DNA of 54,854 bases from Candidatus Zambryskiibacteriota bacterium. Lineage in GTDB: Bacteria > Patescibacteriota > Minisyncoccia > Phycocordibacterales > Zambryskibacteraceae. Where the stretch lies: NCBI GenBank assembly GCA_016177225.1, contig JACOVQ010000009.1:1-54854 (forward strand), given 5' to 3'. A program made the position numbers and the translations under genes. Each line of letters begins with the position of its first letter. Position 1 is the stretch's first letter. This document shows, one piece after another, positions 44,694 through 54,854 of the stretch. Under the pieces are notes generated by a model that was not told where the DNA came from, ran no database searches, and worked only from the letters and a program-made list of their open reading frames with translations.

Positions 44694-46811
44694 TCACATT
44701 GTAACATTTTCTTCCGCGGCATTCTCCACAGCGTCTGTTCCAGTAGCGTTGATGCCGATGACTTCGCGCGGTCTGGCTCCAGAACCCGGGCCGATAATCC
44801 CTCTCTCTTCCAACATATCCATCAGCCGCGCGGCTCTGGCGTAGCCAATTCTAAGCTTTCTCTGCAGATATGATGTCGAAGCTTTGCCGGCTTCCGTAAC
44901 AATAGCTCTTGCATCTTCATATAACTCATCATCATCCCCATCAAACGTTTCTTCTCTCAAGTTTGAAGAGAATATGGAGTTGGCAGTATTGTCATTTGAA
45001 AAATTAATTTCATCCTGGAGCTCGTCAGCATATGAGTCGGCAAGATATTTGACCACGCTCTTAACTTCTTTCTCTGAGATGTAAGCTGATTGAATGCGTT
45101 TGGGCTTACTCATCTCGCCCGAGAGGAAAAGCATATCGCCGGCGCCCAGAAGTTTTTCGGCGCCGGCGGAATCTAAGATGGTTCTTGAATCAATTTGAGA
45201 CGAGACTTGCAAGGCGATGCGGGCCGGAATATTGGCCTTGATAAGGCCGGTAATGACGTTGACCGAAGGTCTTTGAGTGGAAAGGATAAGATGAATGCCT
45301 ACGGCGCGGCTCATTTGCGCAAGCCTAACCACGGCGGCCTCAAGTTCTCTCGGATATGACTGCATCAGGTCCGCCAATTCGTCGATAATCACTACTATAT
45401 AAGGCATAGTTTCGGCATTCTTAGCCATATTCTCGTGGTAGGAATTAACATCTCTCGCACCTGCGGCTTCAAGGATATTGTAGCGGCGCTCCATTTCTTT
45501 AGAGGTCCATTTGAGAGCAAGGATAGTCTTTTTGGGCTCGGTAATAACCGGAGTTAAGAGGTGAGGGATGCTATTATATAAGGTAAGCTCCACGCGCTTG
45601 GGGTCTATCATTATAAATTTCAGATTTTCCGGAGGATTTCTAAATAAAAGGGAAGTGATGATGGCGTGAATAGTAACCGATTTACCGGAACCGGTGGCGC
45701 CGGCGATTAAGAGGTGAGGCATTCTGGAAAGATTGGCAAAGTGAGAACGGCCTGCAATATCGCGGCCGAGAGAAATAAGCAAAGGCAAAGAACTGCGAGC
45801 ATACTCTTCATCGGCGACAAGCGAACCAAGCCCGATGGTTGATTTGAGAGTATTGGGCACTTCGATACCCACGAGAGACTTGCCCGGTATCGGCGCTTCG
45901 ATGCGCACCGGGTGAGCCGCGAGCGCCAGCTCCAAGTTGTTTTGAAGTCCTAAAATTTTTGAAAGTTTCACTCCTTCGGCCGGCTTGAGAGCATAGCGCG
46001 TTACCGATGGTCCGATAGAGATTTCATCCATCTCAACCACTATGCCGAAGTTTAACAGTGTACGTTTGATTAAATTGGCGTTGGCCTTGATGTCTCCGAC
46101 GCCGGGTTTGCCGCGGTCTCCTTCAAGCAAGTCTACCGGCGGAGGAGTCCAGGCTCTGCCGCTTTTACGGGTAATTACCGGCATAAATCCCTCTCCATCA
46201 CTTTCTTTCTTTTTTGGCGATTGTTGGTCGTAGGTTGTAGGTTGTGTGTCCATTTTTTCTACCGCTTTATCGATAGCGGCATTTTCTACGGGAGCAAATT
46301 CGCCAGTGGCTTTCTCCCTTTTCCTAAAAAGCTTGTCCAGTCTTATAGAAGCATTGAAAATAATTAAAATTGAAACGACGGAAAGCGCTATTAAAAGTAT
46401 CATGGTTAAATAGGCATCAAACAAAGAAACGAGAGGTTTGGAGATTAGGTTACCCGCCAAGCCTCCTCGGCCGGATACCAGATTCGTTAAACCGAGAGAG
46501 GAAAGAAAAAGTATAACTGCGCCCAAGATATTAGGCCTGGTTAATTCTCTGCCGTCTTCTTTAAGAAGAGAGGCCGCTAGCAATAAGGAGACTACTGGCA
46601 GTATGTAATATCCGATGCCAAAGAAATACGAGAGGTAATTATATGAAAATTCTCCGACTCTTCCTCCCAGTTTGAAAGTGGACATCAAAAGAAAGATTGC
46701 CAATACTACCGAAAATATACTTAAAATGGCACTCCACGTACCGGAAGATACAAACTTTAACAACGACTCTTTCTCCGGTTTTGTGTCAAAATTTTTCTTT
46801 GGTCTGGCCAT
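44694..46811 (-). CDS. ftsK: DNA translocase FtsK/SpoIIIE
   Basis: LIAGATGSGKSVTIHAIITSLLFRNPPENLKFIMIDPKRVELTLYNSIPHLLTPVIT, gamma domain ..TSYLQRKLRIGYARAARLMDMLEERGIIGPGSGARPREV. Confidence 0.97.
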   Translation of the reverse strand: MARPKKNFDTKPEKESLLKFVSSGTWSAILSIFSVVLAIFLLMSTFKLGGRVGEFSYNYLSYFFGIGYYILPVVSLLLAASLLKEDGRELTRPNILGAVILFLSSLGLTNLVSGRGGLAGNLISKPLVSLFDAYLTMILLIALSVVSILIIFNASIRLDKLFRKREKATGEFAPVENAAIDKAVEKMDTQPTTYDQQSPKKKESDGEGFMPVITRKSGRAWTPPPVDLLEGDRGKPGVGDIKANANLIKRTLLNFGIVVEMDEISIGPSVTRYALKPAEGVKLSKILGLQNNLELALAAHPVRIEAPIPGKSLVGIEVPNTLKSTIGLGSLVADEEYARSSLPLLISLGRDIAGRSHFANLSRMPHLLIAGATGSGKSVTIHAIITSLLFRNPPENLKFIMIDPKRVELTLYNSIPHLLTPVITEPKKTILALKWTSKEMERRYNILEAAGARDVNSYHENMAKNAETMPYIVVIIDELADLMQSYPRELEAAVVRLAQMSRAVGIHLILSTQRPSVNVITGLIKANIPARIALQVSSQIDSRTILDSAGAEKLLGAGDMLFLSGEMSKPKRIQSAYISEKEVKSVVKYLADSYADELQDEINFSNDNTANSIFSSNLREETFDGDDDELYEDARAIVTEAGKASTSYLQRKLRIGYARAARLMDMLEERGIIGPGSGARPREVIGINATGTDAVENAAEENVTM

Positions 46812-46900
46812 ATATAAATAGATGATAGCACGGCTATATATTTGCCAAAGCTTGTCCGTTAGATTTATAATGGACTGACCTTAAACAAAAAAGACTTCTA

Positions 46901-47431
46901 ATGGACTTTAATAGGACAAAAATGGCCGAGAGAATTACTACCGCTATATACTTTATAACCAATTTTATTAATGATAATGAGCCATTAAAATGGCGTCTAC
47001 GAACTCTCTCTACTAACCTTGTCTCTTATACTATAAAAGACAAGTCGGAAGTTATAAAGGAAATTATTTCTTTGTTTACTGTGGCTAAAAATACCAAGCT
47101 TGTCTCTGATGTAAATCACGGTATTCTGATAAAAGAGCTATTGATGCTAGAGACCGAAGAAAAGAAAATATCTCTTCCTGCTATCGAAGAATCTAAAAAA
47201 TCCATAGGAAATAGAGATTTTCAACACATAAGGGAAATTAAAAATAATAGCCGGCAAGAAACCATTTTATCTGTCATTAGAGATAAAAGAGAAGTAATGA
47301 TAAAGGACATTTCTGCTGTTATAAAGGACTTTAGCGCTAAAACTATCCAGCGTGAGCTCAGAGAATTGGTCAATAATGGTATATTGAGAAAAACTGGCGA
47401 AAAAAGGTGGAGTCGGTATTCGTTTGCCTAA
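46901..47431 (+). CDS. Putative winged-helix regulator
   Basis: C-terminal RQETILSVIRDKREVMIKDISAVIKDFSAKTIQRELRELVNNGILRKTGEKRWSRY. Confidence 0.65.
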   Translation: MDFNRTKMAERITTAIYFITNFINDNEPLKWRLRTLSTNLVSYTIKDKSEVIKEIISLFTVAKNTKLVSDVNHGILIKELLMLETEEKKISLPAIEESKKSIGNRDFQHIREIKNNSRQETILSVIRDKREVMIKDISAVIKDFSAKTIQRELRELVNNGILRKTGEKRWSRYSFA

Positions 47432-47473
47432 AGTATTAAAAGTGTGTACTATTAGCCTTATCCACAGCGTATT

Positions 47474-47503
47474 TTGACGCTCTGGGACGCAATTAGCTAT
47501 AAT
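47474..47503 (+). promoter_or_regulatory. Sigma70-like promoter for surface protein gene
   Basis: TTGACG (47474-47479), 18 nt, TATAAT (47498-47503). Confidence 0.75.
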
Positions 47504-47595
47504 TGATAGCGTGCGTATTAGTACACGCGGTGCAACCAAACAAAATTTAGAAATTACTTGGCGAACATCGCGCATTACAAGAAATAAAATTAAAA

Positions 47596-49605
47596 ATGAT
47601 TAAATCTAGAATTGCAAAGATCGCTGGACTCGCAGTAGGCGCGACCGTTGCCCTTGGTGCTTTTGTACCTATGGCTGGCGCTGTGACTGTTGCTGAACTT
47701 CAGGCCCAGATCAATGCGCTTATGGCACAGCTCGCTGCTCTTCAGGGTACGACTGTTACCACAAGCACTGCCATCAATTCCAACTTGACAGTTGGCTCAA
47801 CCGGCGCAGAAGTGACTACTCTTCAGAGTGCACTTGTTACTCAGGGCCACCTCGTCATGCCGGCTGGCGTATCCATGGGTTATTTCGGCTCCCTTACGAG
47901 AGCTGCGGTAGCTAAATGGCAAGCAGCTAACGGTGTTGCACCGGCGGTTGGTTACTTCGGCCCTCTATCGAGAGCGAAGTTTAATGCTTCCACTGGTGTA
48001 ACTGGTACCACTGGTACCACTGGTACCACTGGTACGACTGGTGTTACAGGCACAACGGGTATTACCACTCCCGGTGTTGAAGGCACTATCACCGTTACTC
48101 TTAACCCGTCTCCGGCTAACGGAACGAAGTTATATGAAGGTGATGTAAAGAAAGCTGTCCTAGGCATCAAGCTTGAGGCCAAGATTTCCGACATCAAGGT
48201 TGAGAGAGTCAAACTCGATCTCGATGAAACAGGAAACACCGCCACTGCAGACTCCGCTTTCTACAACAAAGCCGTACAAAAGATCTACATTATGGACGGC
48301 TCGACCATTCTGGCTTCGTCAGATCTCAACAGTTCGACTGTAGTTGAAGAAAGTAATGAAATCTCAATCACACTCTCAGGTATGAGTTTCGTTGTTCCTA
48401 AAGACACAACAAAGATTCTTACCGTAGCCGTTGATGCGAGGTCTAGTTGGGATTCGACATACAATACTGACAGTTGGACTATTACTATTCCGGCTGATGG
48501 TGTCCGAGGTGTAGACGGTGCCGGTGTCAACCAGTATGGCCCAACCGCCGCTACGGCAGCGCGCAGTTTCACTACTGAAGATGAAATTGCAGATACAGCT
48601 ACTCTAGCAATTTCCCTCAGCTCCAGTTCTCCTAAGACACAGGCGGTAGTATGTACTGCCGGTACTGATGAGGATGAGTGTGATGGGCTAGAAGTAGCTA
48701 AGTTCGACTTCAAGACGACAAAAGATAATGTAACAATTACCGATTTCGTTCTTGATATTCTTCGCAGTAACGATGATACGGCTAACGCTACGGCTACCAC
48801 AGCTTATCTCTACGACGGTTCCACTCTCGTAGGTTCAGCTTCGGGTGTCGGCACATCGGCTACGGCTATGACCGCGACTTTCACTGACATTGACTGGGTT
48901 GTTTCGAAGGACACAACCAAGACACTGTCAATCAGGTTGGACATTGACGATGCCGCCCTGACAAATCAGACCTTCGTTGTTTCTACGGATGCTGGCGACA
49001 CTACCGCGGAAAACTCTAATGGTAATACTGTTACCGCTACCGGTTCCGCCGATGGACAGACCTTTAACATTAGGAATGTCGGTCCTGAAGTAACCTTGGT
49101 GTCTAAGTCGATTACCACGGCTGGTGTTCCGCAAGGCGCTCCTGCCGCAAATCTTACAAGCACCTCTACCTTGACCGCGACATTCAATGTCAAAATCAAG
49201 GCAGTCGGTGGCGACTTGACTATCGGTACCGTTGCTTCCACTAGCGCTCCATTGTTTGGTGAGGATGTTGCCAATGATGGCTTTAACAGCTTCGAGTTAC
49301 TTGAGGACGGTGTGGCAAGCGATACGGATCTAGCCACTTCGACTTCGTTCAGCATCTCTACTACAGACACAACTGCTGCCACAGGTGCAAACGGTCGTGT
49401 TCTAGCTGAGAACAAAGAAACTACGATTGCCGTTACCTATCAGGTTCCTGGCAGGTTAGCAACCGATGTTGCCGCGACTAGAGCAATTTACGCAGTACAG
49501 TTCAAGGGTCTACAATGGTTCAACGCCACAACCGGCACTGTCCAGACTACGACCTTCATGACCAACGAGCTTGACTGGAGAACTGCTGATGTTTCCTTCC
49601 CGTAA
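47596..49605 (+). CDS. Secreted surface protein with peptidoglycan-binding domain and GXY repeat linker
   Basis: Signal peptide IAGLAVGATVALGAFVPMAGA; NLTVGSTGAEVTTLQSALVTQGHL..GYFGSLTRAAVAKWQAANG; GVTGTTGTTGTTGTTGVTGTTGIT. Confidence 0.85.
   Translation: MIKSRIAKIAGLAVGATVALGAFVPMAGAVTVAELQAQINALMAQLAALQGTTVTTSTAINSNLTVGSTGAEVTTLQSALVTQGHLVMPAGVSMGYFGSLTRAAVAKWQAANGVAPAVGYFGPLSRAKFNASTGVTGTTGTTGTTGTTGVTGTTGITTPGVEGTITVTLNPSPANGTKLYEGDVKKAVLGIKLEAKISDIKVERVKLDLDETGNTATADSAFYNKAVQKIYIMDGSTILASSDLNSSTVVEESNEISITLSGMSFVVPKDTTKILTVAVDARSSWDSTYNTDSWTITIPADGVRGVDGAGVNQYGPTAATAARSFTTEDEIADTATLAISLSSSSPKTQAVVCTAGTDEDECDGLEVAKFDFKTTKDNVTITDFVLDILRSNDDTANATATTAYLYDGSTLVGSASGVGTSATAMTATFTDIDWVVSKDTTKTLSIRLDIDDAALTNQTFVVSTDAGDTTAENSNGNTVTATGSADGQTFNIRNVGPEVTLVSKSITTAGVPQGAPAANLTSTSTLTATFNVKIKAVGGDLTIGTVASTSAPLFGEDVANDGFNSFELLEDGVASDTDLATSTSFSISTTDTTAATGANGRVLAENKETTIAVTYQVPGRLATDVAATRAIYAVQFKGLQWFNATTGTVQTTTFMTNELDWRTADVSFP
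47995..48067 (+). repeat. 9-bp tandem repeat in coding sequence
   Basis: Repeated ACTGGTACC units encoding (GTT)n. Confidence 0.85.
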
Positions 49606-49670
49606 TTCGTAAGCTAGGATCGTGATAACATCACGATCTAGAGGTCTCTGCCCTAGTCAGAGAAACAAGA

Positions 49671-49695
49671 GACCGCCTTCGGGCGGTTTTTTGTT
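49671..49695 (+). terminator. Rho-independent terminator
   Basis: ACCGCC-TTCG-GGCGGT followed by T-run; preceded by GATCGTGA-TAACA-TCACGATC hairpin at about 49618. Confidence 0.88.
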
Positions 49696-49831
49696 TTGTC
49701 TGGTTATCCACAGTTTTGTCGATTAAGAATTAAAGTTGTTTGATTATTATGAGATAATTAGTGTGTTCACAAATAATTAGCAATTAAAAAACTGCCAATC
49801 TAATAAAAAGGCAGGAAATAATTTAGTAAAT

Positions 49832-50515
49832 ATGAATTTAGTTAATAACGACAGGATGACGAAAATAATTTCCGTTGTCCTTGCTGTAGTATTTGGCGTT
49901 TTGGTTGTCTCGCTTGTCGCCGATGCTGTCACGACCATCAGTACCAATGTGGACACTGATGGTAACTTGGTAGTTGACGGCACATCAACACTGACCGGTT
50001 TGACCTCCATGGTCCAAGCGTCCTCAACCAGATTTTCGGTGCACGATACCGCTTACTTCGGCGGTTCGGCTACTACCAGTATTACTTCTGCCGGAGTAAT
50101 AACTCTTACCAATGGCGAGACCATAGCCAATGCCACAGATGGCACTGTGACTATTACTGCCGATGTAGTTAAGCTTGTAGGTACCGCCAGTTCTTCCGCC
50201 ATTCGAGTGGGAGATGAAGATAGCTCTACTCTTATCAATGCCATAGTTTCTGGCTATTGTACCGCTGCTTCCGTGGCCGTAGCAGCTACTTCAACCGGCA
50301 CTCTGCTTTGCAACAGTGCAACAGGTGTTGATTCCGGAGACCGTGTCTTCGTGACAGCGACCAGCTCGCTTGCCGGCCACTTCGCCATTACTGCCGCATC
50401 ATCCAGTGCTGCTGATGTAATCCAGATCCGCGTTTTTAACGAAGCGACAACGACTGCTGATTCTGGCACTGATGACACCGGAGTGAACTCATTCTGGTTC
50501 TGGGCCACCCGCTAA
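49832..50515 (+). CDS. Secreted hypothetical protein
   Basis: N-terminal hydrophobic segment (IISVVLAVVFGVLVVSLVADAV), Thr/Ser/Ala-rich. Confidence 0.65.
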   Translation: MNLVNNDRMTKIISVVLAVVFGVLVVSLVADAVTTISTNVDTDGNLVVDGTSTLTGLTSMVQASSTRFSVHDTAYFGGSATTSITSAGVITLTNGETIANATDGTVTITADVVKLVGTASSSAIRVGDEDSSTLINAIVSGYCTAASVAVAATSTGTLLCNSATGVDSGDRVFVTATSSLAGHFAITAASSSAADVIQIRVFNEATTTADSGTDDTGVNSFWFWATR

Positions 50516-50549
50516 TGGAGAGCTTATTACTAGCTCATAGCGTATGCTC

Positions 50550-51395
50550 ATGAAAAAATTATTACTTTCAGGCTCGATCGCGGTTCTGCTTCTGCCGGGA
50601 TTGGCTTTTGCCGCTTTCAATGACGTCTCTCTGACTACCGATGCGGACATCTCCGTCAACAGCATTACCCTTGATGTCAGCGGTTCAACCTCCGTTATTG
50701 AATCCATAATAGTCAACAGCACGAACTTCGTCGCTACCTTACAGTCCGGCTCTATTTTCAAGGTCTCTGCCTCTGGCCTTCAAAAACTCGGCTACGATGT
50801 CATATATGCCGGCAATCAATCACCCAGCATTGACTCTATCTGCACGGGTTCGGCATCTACTCTGGAACTGTCTCCTGTAGTAGCTTCAACCACCGTTACC
50901 GTTACTCCATCGAGTACGCTCTGCGCGGCCGCTGCCGTTACTGCCAGCTCCGGCACATCAGGGAGTGGCGGAGGAAGTGTGACAACGGTTATTGCCAGTC
51001 CGGTTGCTGTAGCGGCTACAACAGCTTCAAGAGAAGCTCAAATCAATTCCATCATGCAAGCCATTGCCGCTCTTCAGGCTCAAATACAAACATTGACAGG
51101 TGCTCCGGCAGCCCAAGTTTCTGCTATAAGCGGCAAAATTACCAGCAATCTTTCATCTGGTTCTCGCGGCGCAAGCGTTAAAACTCTTCAACAATTCTTA
51201 AACACTCACGGCCTTACCGTTGCTTCAAGTGGGCCAGGTTCTCCCGGCAATGAGACAGAAACATTTGGCGGTCTGACTAGGCAAGCTGTCCAGAAATTCC
51301 AAGAGAAGTACAATATTGCTGGTCCAGGTATTCCTGGCTACGGTACCGTTGGTCCTAAAACGCGTGCCAAAATTAACGAGCTTTCTGCGCAATAA
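50550..51395 (+). CDS. Secreted peptidoglycan-binding domain protein
   Basis: MKKLLLSGSIAVLLLPGLAFA; GSRGASVKTLQQFLNTHGL..FGGLTRQAVQKFQEKYNI. Confidence 0.85.
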   Translation: MKKLLLSGSIAVLLLPGLAFAAFNDVSLTTDADISVNSITLDVSGSTSVIESIIVNSTNFVATLQSGSIFKVSASGLQKLGYDVIYAGNQSPSIDSICTGSASTLELSPVVASTTVTVTPSSTLCAAAAVTASSGTSGSGGGSVTTVIASPVAVAATTASREAQINSIMQAIAALQAQIQTLTGAPAAQVSAISGKITSNLSSGSRGASVKTLQQFLNTHGLTVASSGPGSPGNETETFGGLTRQAVQKFQEKYNIAGPGIPGYGTVGPKTRAKINELSAQ

Positions 51396-51404
51396 CTCTA
51401 CCCA

Positions 51405-51437
51405 CAAAAAACACCTGCTCGAGCAGGTGTTTTTTTG
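51405..51437. terminator. Palindromic terminator (bidirectional-looking)
   Basis: AAAAAACACCTGCTCGAGCAGGTGTTTTTTT. Confidence 0.88.
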
Positions 51438-51452
51438 TTGTACAATTAACAA

Positions 51453-52562
51453 ATGAGATTTTTCGATAAAACTTTCTTTAAGTTTCTTTTTGGCTTTCTG
51501 GTTTTAATAGCGCTGGGCGTTGGAGTGATGGTTTATGCTAAAGCTGTTTTCGCCGACTCTCTTGTAAATATAAATACAGCGAATCTTACAGAGCTTAAAA
51601 CTCTTAACGGTATAGGAGATGTAAAAGGACAAGCCATTATTGATTACCGCACAAGCCACGGTGCGTTTGCCGCAATTGAGGATATTCAAAATGTTACTGG
51701 CATTGGTCCGGCCACTTTTAATAACATAAAAAATTTCATAACCGTAGGCACTGCTGTTGCGCCGGCAGCAGAAACAAATGCCAGTACCAACGCTTCTGTC
51801 GGCAATACATCCTCAGTTCATTATAGTTCAACTCCCGTAACAAATATAAATAAAAGAGTGGAAGCGTACGTCAGCGCAGGTTCGGATCGAATCAGTACTG
51901 CCGGCAGTCCCATGGAGTTTGCAGCTGAAACTGATTTCGATTACACCAAGTCGAGCATGTTTAACTGGAACTTTGGCGATGGCAGCACGGGAACAGGCGA
52001 TGTTCTTACCCACACCTACGAATATCCCGGAGAGTACACGGTTGTGCTTAACACCTGGCTACCCAAAGGCCAATCCGTTTCCAGAGTAAATGTCAAAATA
52101 ATAGAGCCGGAGATAGTTGTTATTTCGGCGTCGGAAGAAAAGATAGAATTGAAAAATAATTCAAAATCCGAAGTAAATTTATATGGCAGGGCATTGTGGA
52201 GCGGAGGAAGAACCTTTCTTTTTCCCAAAGATACCATCATCAGAGCGGGACAAAATATCACTCTCAGCTCTAGGGTCACGGAACTTAAACCCAACAGCCC
52301 ATTTGATGTTCAAATAGCAGTAGTGGGGGACACTGAACAGCCGAAAATGATGGCAAAAATCGAAGAAGAAAAAACAAAACAAATTGCTAGTATAAAAAAT
52401 CAAATTACTTCTCTACAGCAGCAAATGGCAAGTCTTCTAACTCCAGCCTTAGCGGTTCAACCGCCAAGCGAGGAAGTTGCCGAAATTTCTGAAATTCCGC
52501 CTCAGACAGCCTCGGTAAAAGTCGGGTGGCTTCAACTTATTAAAAAATTCTTTCTAAGATAA
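51453..52562 (+). CDS. ComEA-like helix-hairpin-helix + PKD domain protein
   Basis: VNINTANLTELKTLNGIGDVKGQAIIDYRTSHGAFAAIEDIQNVTGIGPATFNNIK; PKD NWNFGDGSTGTGDVLTHTYEYPGEYTVVL. Confidence 0.88.
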   Translation: MRFFDKTFFKFLFGFLVLIALGVGVMVYAKAVFADSLVNINTANLTELKTLNGIGDVKGQAIIDYRTSHGAFAAIEDIQNVTGIGPATFNNIKNFITVGTAVAPAAETNASTNASVGNTSSVHYSSTPVTNINKRVEAYVSAGSDRISTAGSPMEFAAETDFDYTKSSMFNWNFGDGSTGTGDVLTHTYEYPGEYTVVLNTWLPKGQSVSRVNVKIIEPEIVVISASEEKIELKNNSKSEVNLYGRALWSGGRTFLFPKDTIIRAGQNITLSSRVTELKPNSPFDVQIAVVGDTEQPKMMAKIEEEKTKQIASIKNQITSLQQQMASLLTPALAVQPPSEEVAEISEIPPQTASVKVGWLQLIKKFFLR

Positions 52563-52563
52563 T

Positions 52564-53088
52564 ATGCAAACAGCGATATTTGGCGGAGGATGTTTCTGGT
52601 GCACTGAAGCAGTATTTAAATCGCTTGAAGGAGTTTTATCCGTGAAGCCCGGTTATGCCGGCGGCCACGTGGCTCATCCGACATACCTTCAGGTAGCTAC
52701 TGGCAAGACAGGACACGCGGAAGTGATTTATATCGAATACAATCCGGGAAAGATTAATTACCGGGATCTGCTCACAGTATTCTTCGCCTCTCACGACCCG
52801 ACGACTTTAAATAGGCAAGGCAATGATGTCGGCACCCAATACCGTTCAGTAATTTTTTTCACCACGCCGGAGCAGGAGGCGGAGGCGGGCAGGTACATCA
52901 AAGAGATTCCGGGTGCGGTGACAACACTCGAACCATTAAATAAATTTTATGAAGCCGAAAACTATCATCGCGACTACTATATCAACCATAAAGAAGCGCC
53001 GTATTGCCAAATAATTATCAATCCAAAACTGGAGAAAGTGCAAAAACAGTTCGCCAATCTGTTGACTTCCAAATCAAGAGGCATATAA
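52564..53088 (+). CDS. msrA: Peptide-methionine (S)-S-oxide reductase
   Basis: AIFGGGCFWCTEAVFKSLEGVLSVKPGYAGG, SHDPTTLNRQGNDVGTQYRSVIFF, FYEAENYHRDYY. Confidence 0.96.
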   Translation: MQTAIFGGGCFWCTEAVFKSLEGVLSVKPGYAGGHVAHPTYLQVATGKTGHAEVIYIEYNPGKINYRDLLTVFFASHDPTTLNRQGNDVGTQYRSVIFFTTPEQEAEAGRYIKEIPGAVTTLEPLNKFYEAENYHRDYYINHKEAPYCQIIINPKLEKVQKQFANLLTSKSRGI

Positions 53089-53164
53089 TGGACCTATCCA
53101 GATGTTAAATATCTTTAGCTTAAGAGAACGGCATAAGCGGCTTTAATGTTGCTTTGTGGGGTTA

Positions 53165-53195
53165 CCCGCCGCTCTCCGAGCGGCGGGGTTTTAAT
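53165..53195 (+). terminator. Rho-independent terminator
   Basis: CCCGCCGCT-CTCCG-AGCGGCGGG-GTTTTAATTT. Confidence 0.85.
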
Positions 53196-53207
53196 TTCTG
53201 GAGTCCT

Positions 53208-53237
53208 TTGAAAATTTAATTCCACCATACTCATAAT
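53208..53237 (+). promoter_or_regulatory. Candidate rRNA promoter
   Basis: TTGAAA (53208-53213), 18 nt, CATAAT (53232-53237). Confidence 0.5.
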
Positions 53238-53334
53238 TTAGACGGGGGTCTTTGATGTGTATAGGTGGGCAGGAAAGAAAGAAAAATAATTAAGTGGTTT
53301 TTAAGTTTCCTAATGGGATTAATTTCCTAACGGA

Positions 53335-54854
<1,520 letters not shown>

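Noticed and set aside
47952-49415. Long minus-strand ORFs opposite the surface protein gene
   Set aside because: Ser/Val-rich shadow frames caused by Thr/Ala/Asp-rich coding sequence on the plus strand.

Overview
This 54.9 kb window looks like a bacterial chromosome segment of Patescibacteria/CPR type (Parcubacteria-like; inferred from gene content, not from a search). It holds about 46 protein genes I can support, 8 tRNA genes (Lys-TTT, Arg-GCG, Ser-TGA, Arg-TCT, Val-TAC, Leu-CAG, Leu-GAG, His-GTG) and the 5' part of a 23S rRNA that runs off the right edge. Much of it is housekeeping: pilB, tsaE, polA, mutM, ruvA, ruvX, guaA, rluD, rplS, secE-nusG-rplK, argS, ileS, glyS, metG, tatD, rpsF-ssb-rpsR, efp, recA, ftsK and msrA. 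The main points of interest are: (1) a tightly overlapping four-gene minus-strand operon (22779-27625) encoding a ParB/Srx-like protein, a tandem cytidine-deaminase-fold protein, an 802-aa fusion of an MtrA-like domain with an archaeal-type thymidylate-synthase-like domain, and a HAD pyrimidine-nucleotidase-like protein, next to a divergent HD nucleotidase; this is the best candidate for an undescribed pyrimidine-nucleotide system; (2) a complete histidine-phosphatase (RHG) domain inserted inside isoleucyl-tRNA synthetase; (3) a recurring geometry in which a TANNNT -10 box ends exactly 6 nt before the start codon, implying widespread leaderless transcription; (4) two back-to-back inverted-repeat-bounded cassettes (guaA-xre and a serine recombinase) abutting tRNA-Val; (5) diverse near-perfect palindromes, several with 12-bp arms, inside coding genes; (6) a 23S rRNA without a 16S just upstream, carrying an IVS-like hairpin expansion, with a free-standing S23/four-helix-bundle gene elsewhere in the window; and (7) candidate ribosomal-protein leader hairpins at rplS, rpsF and secE. 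All assignments come from reading motifs by eye; no database search was run.
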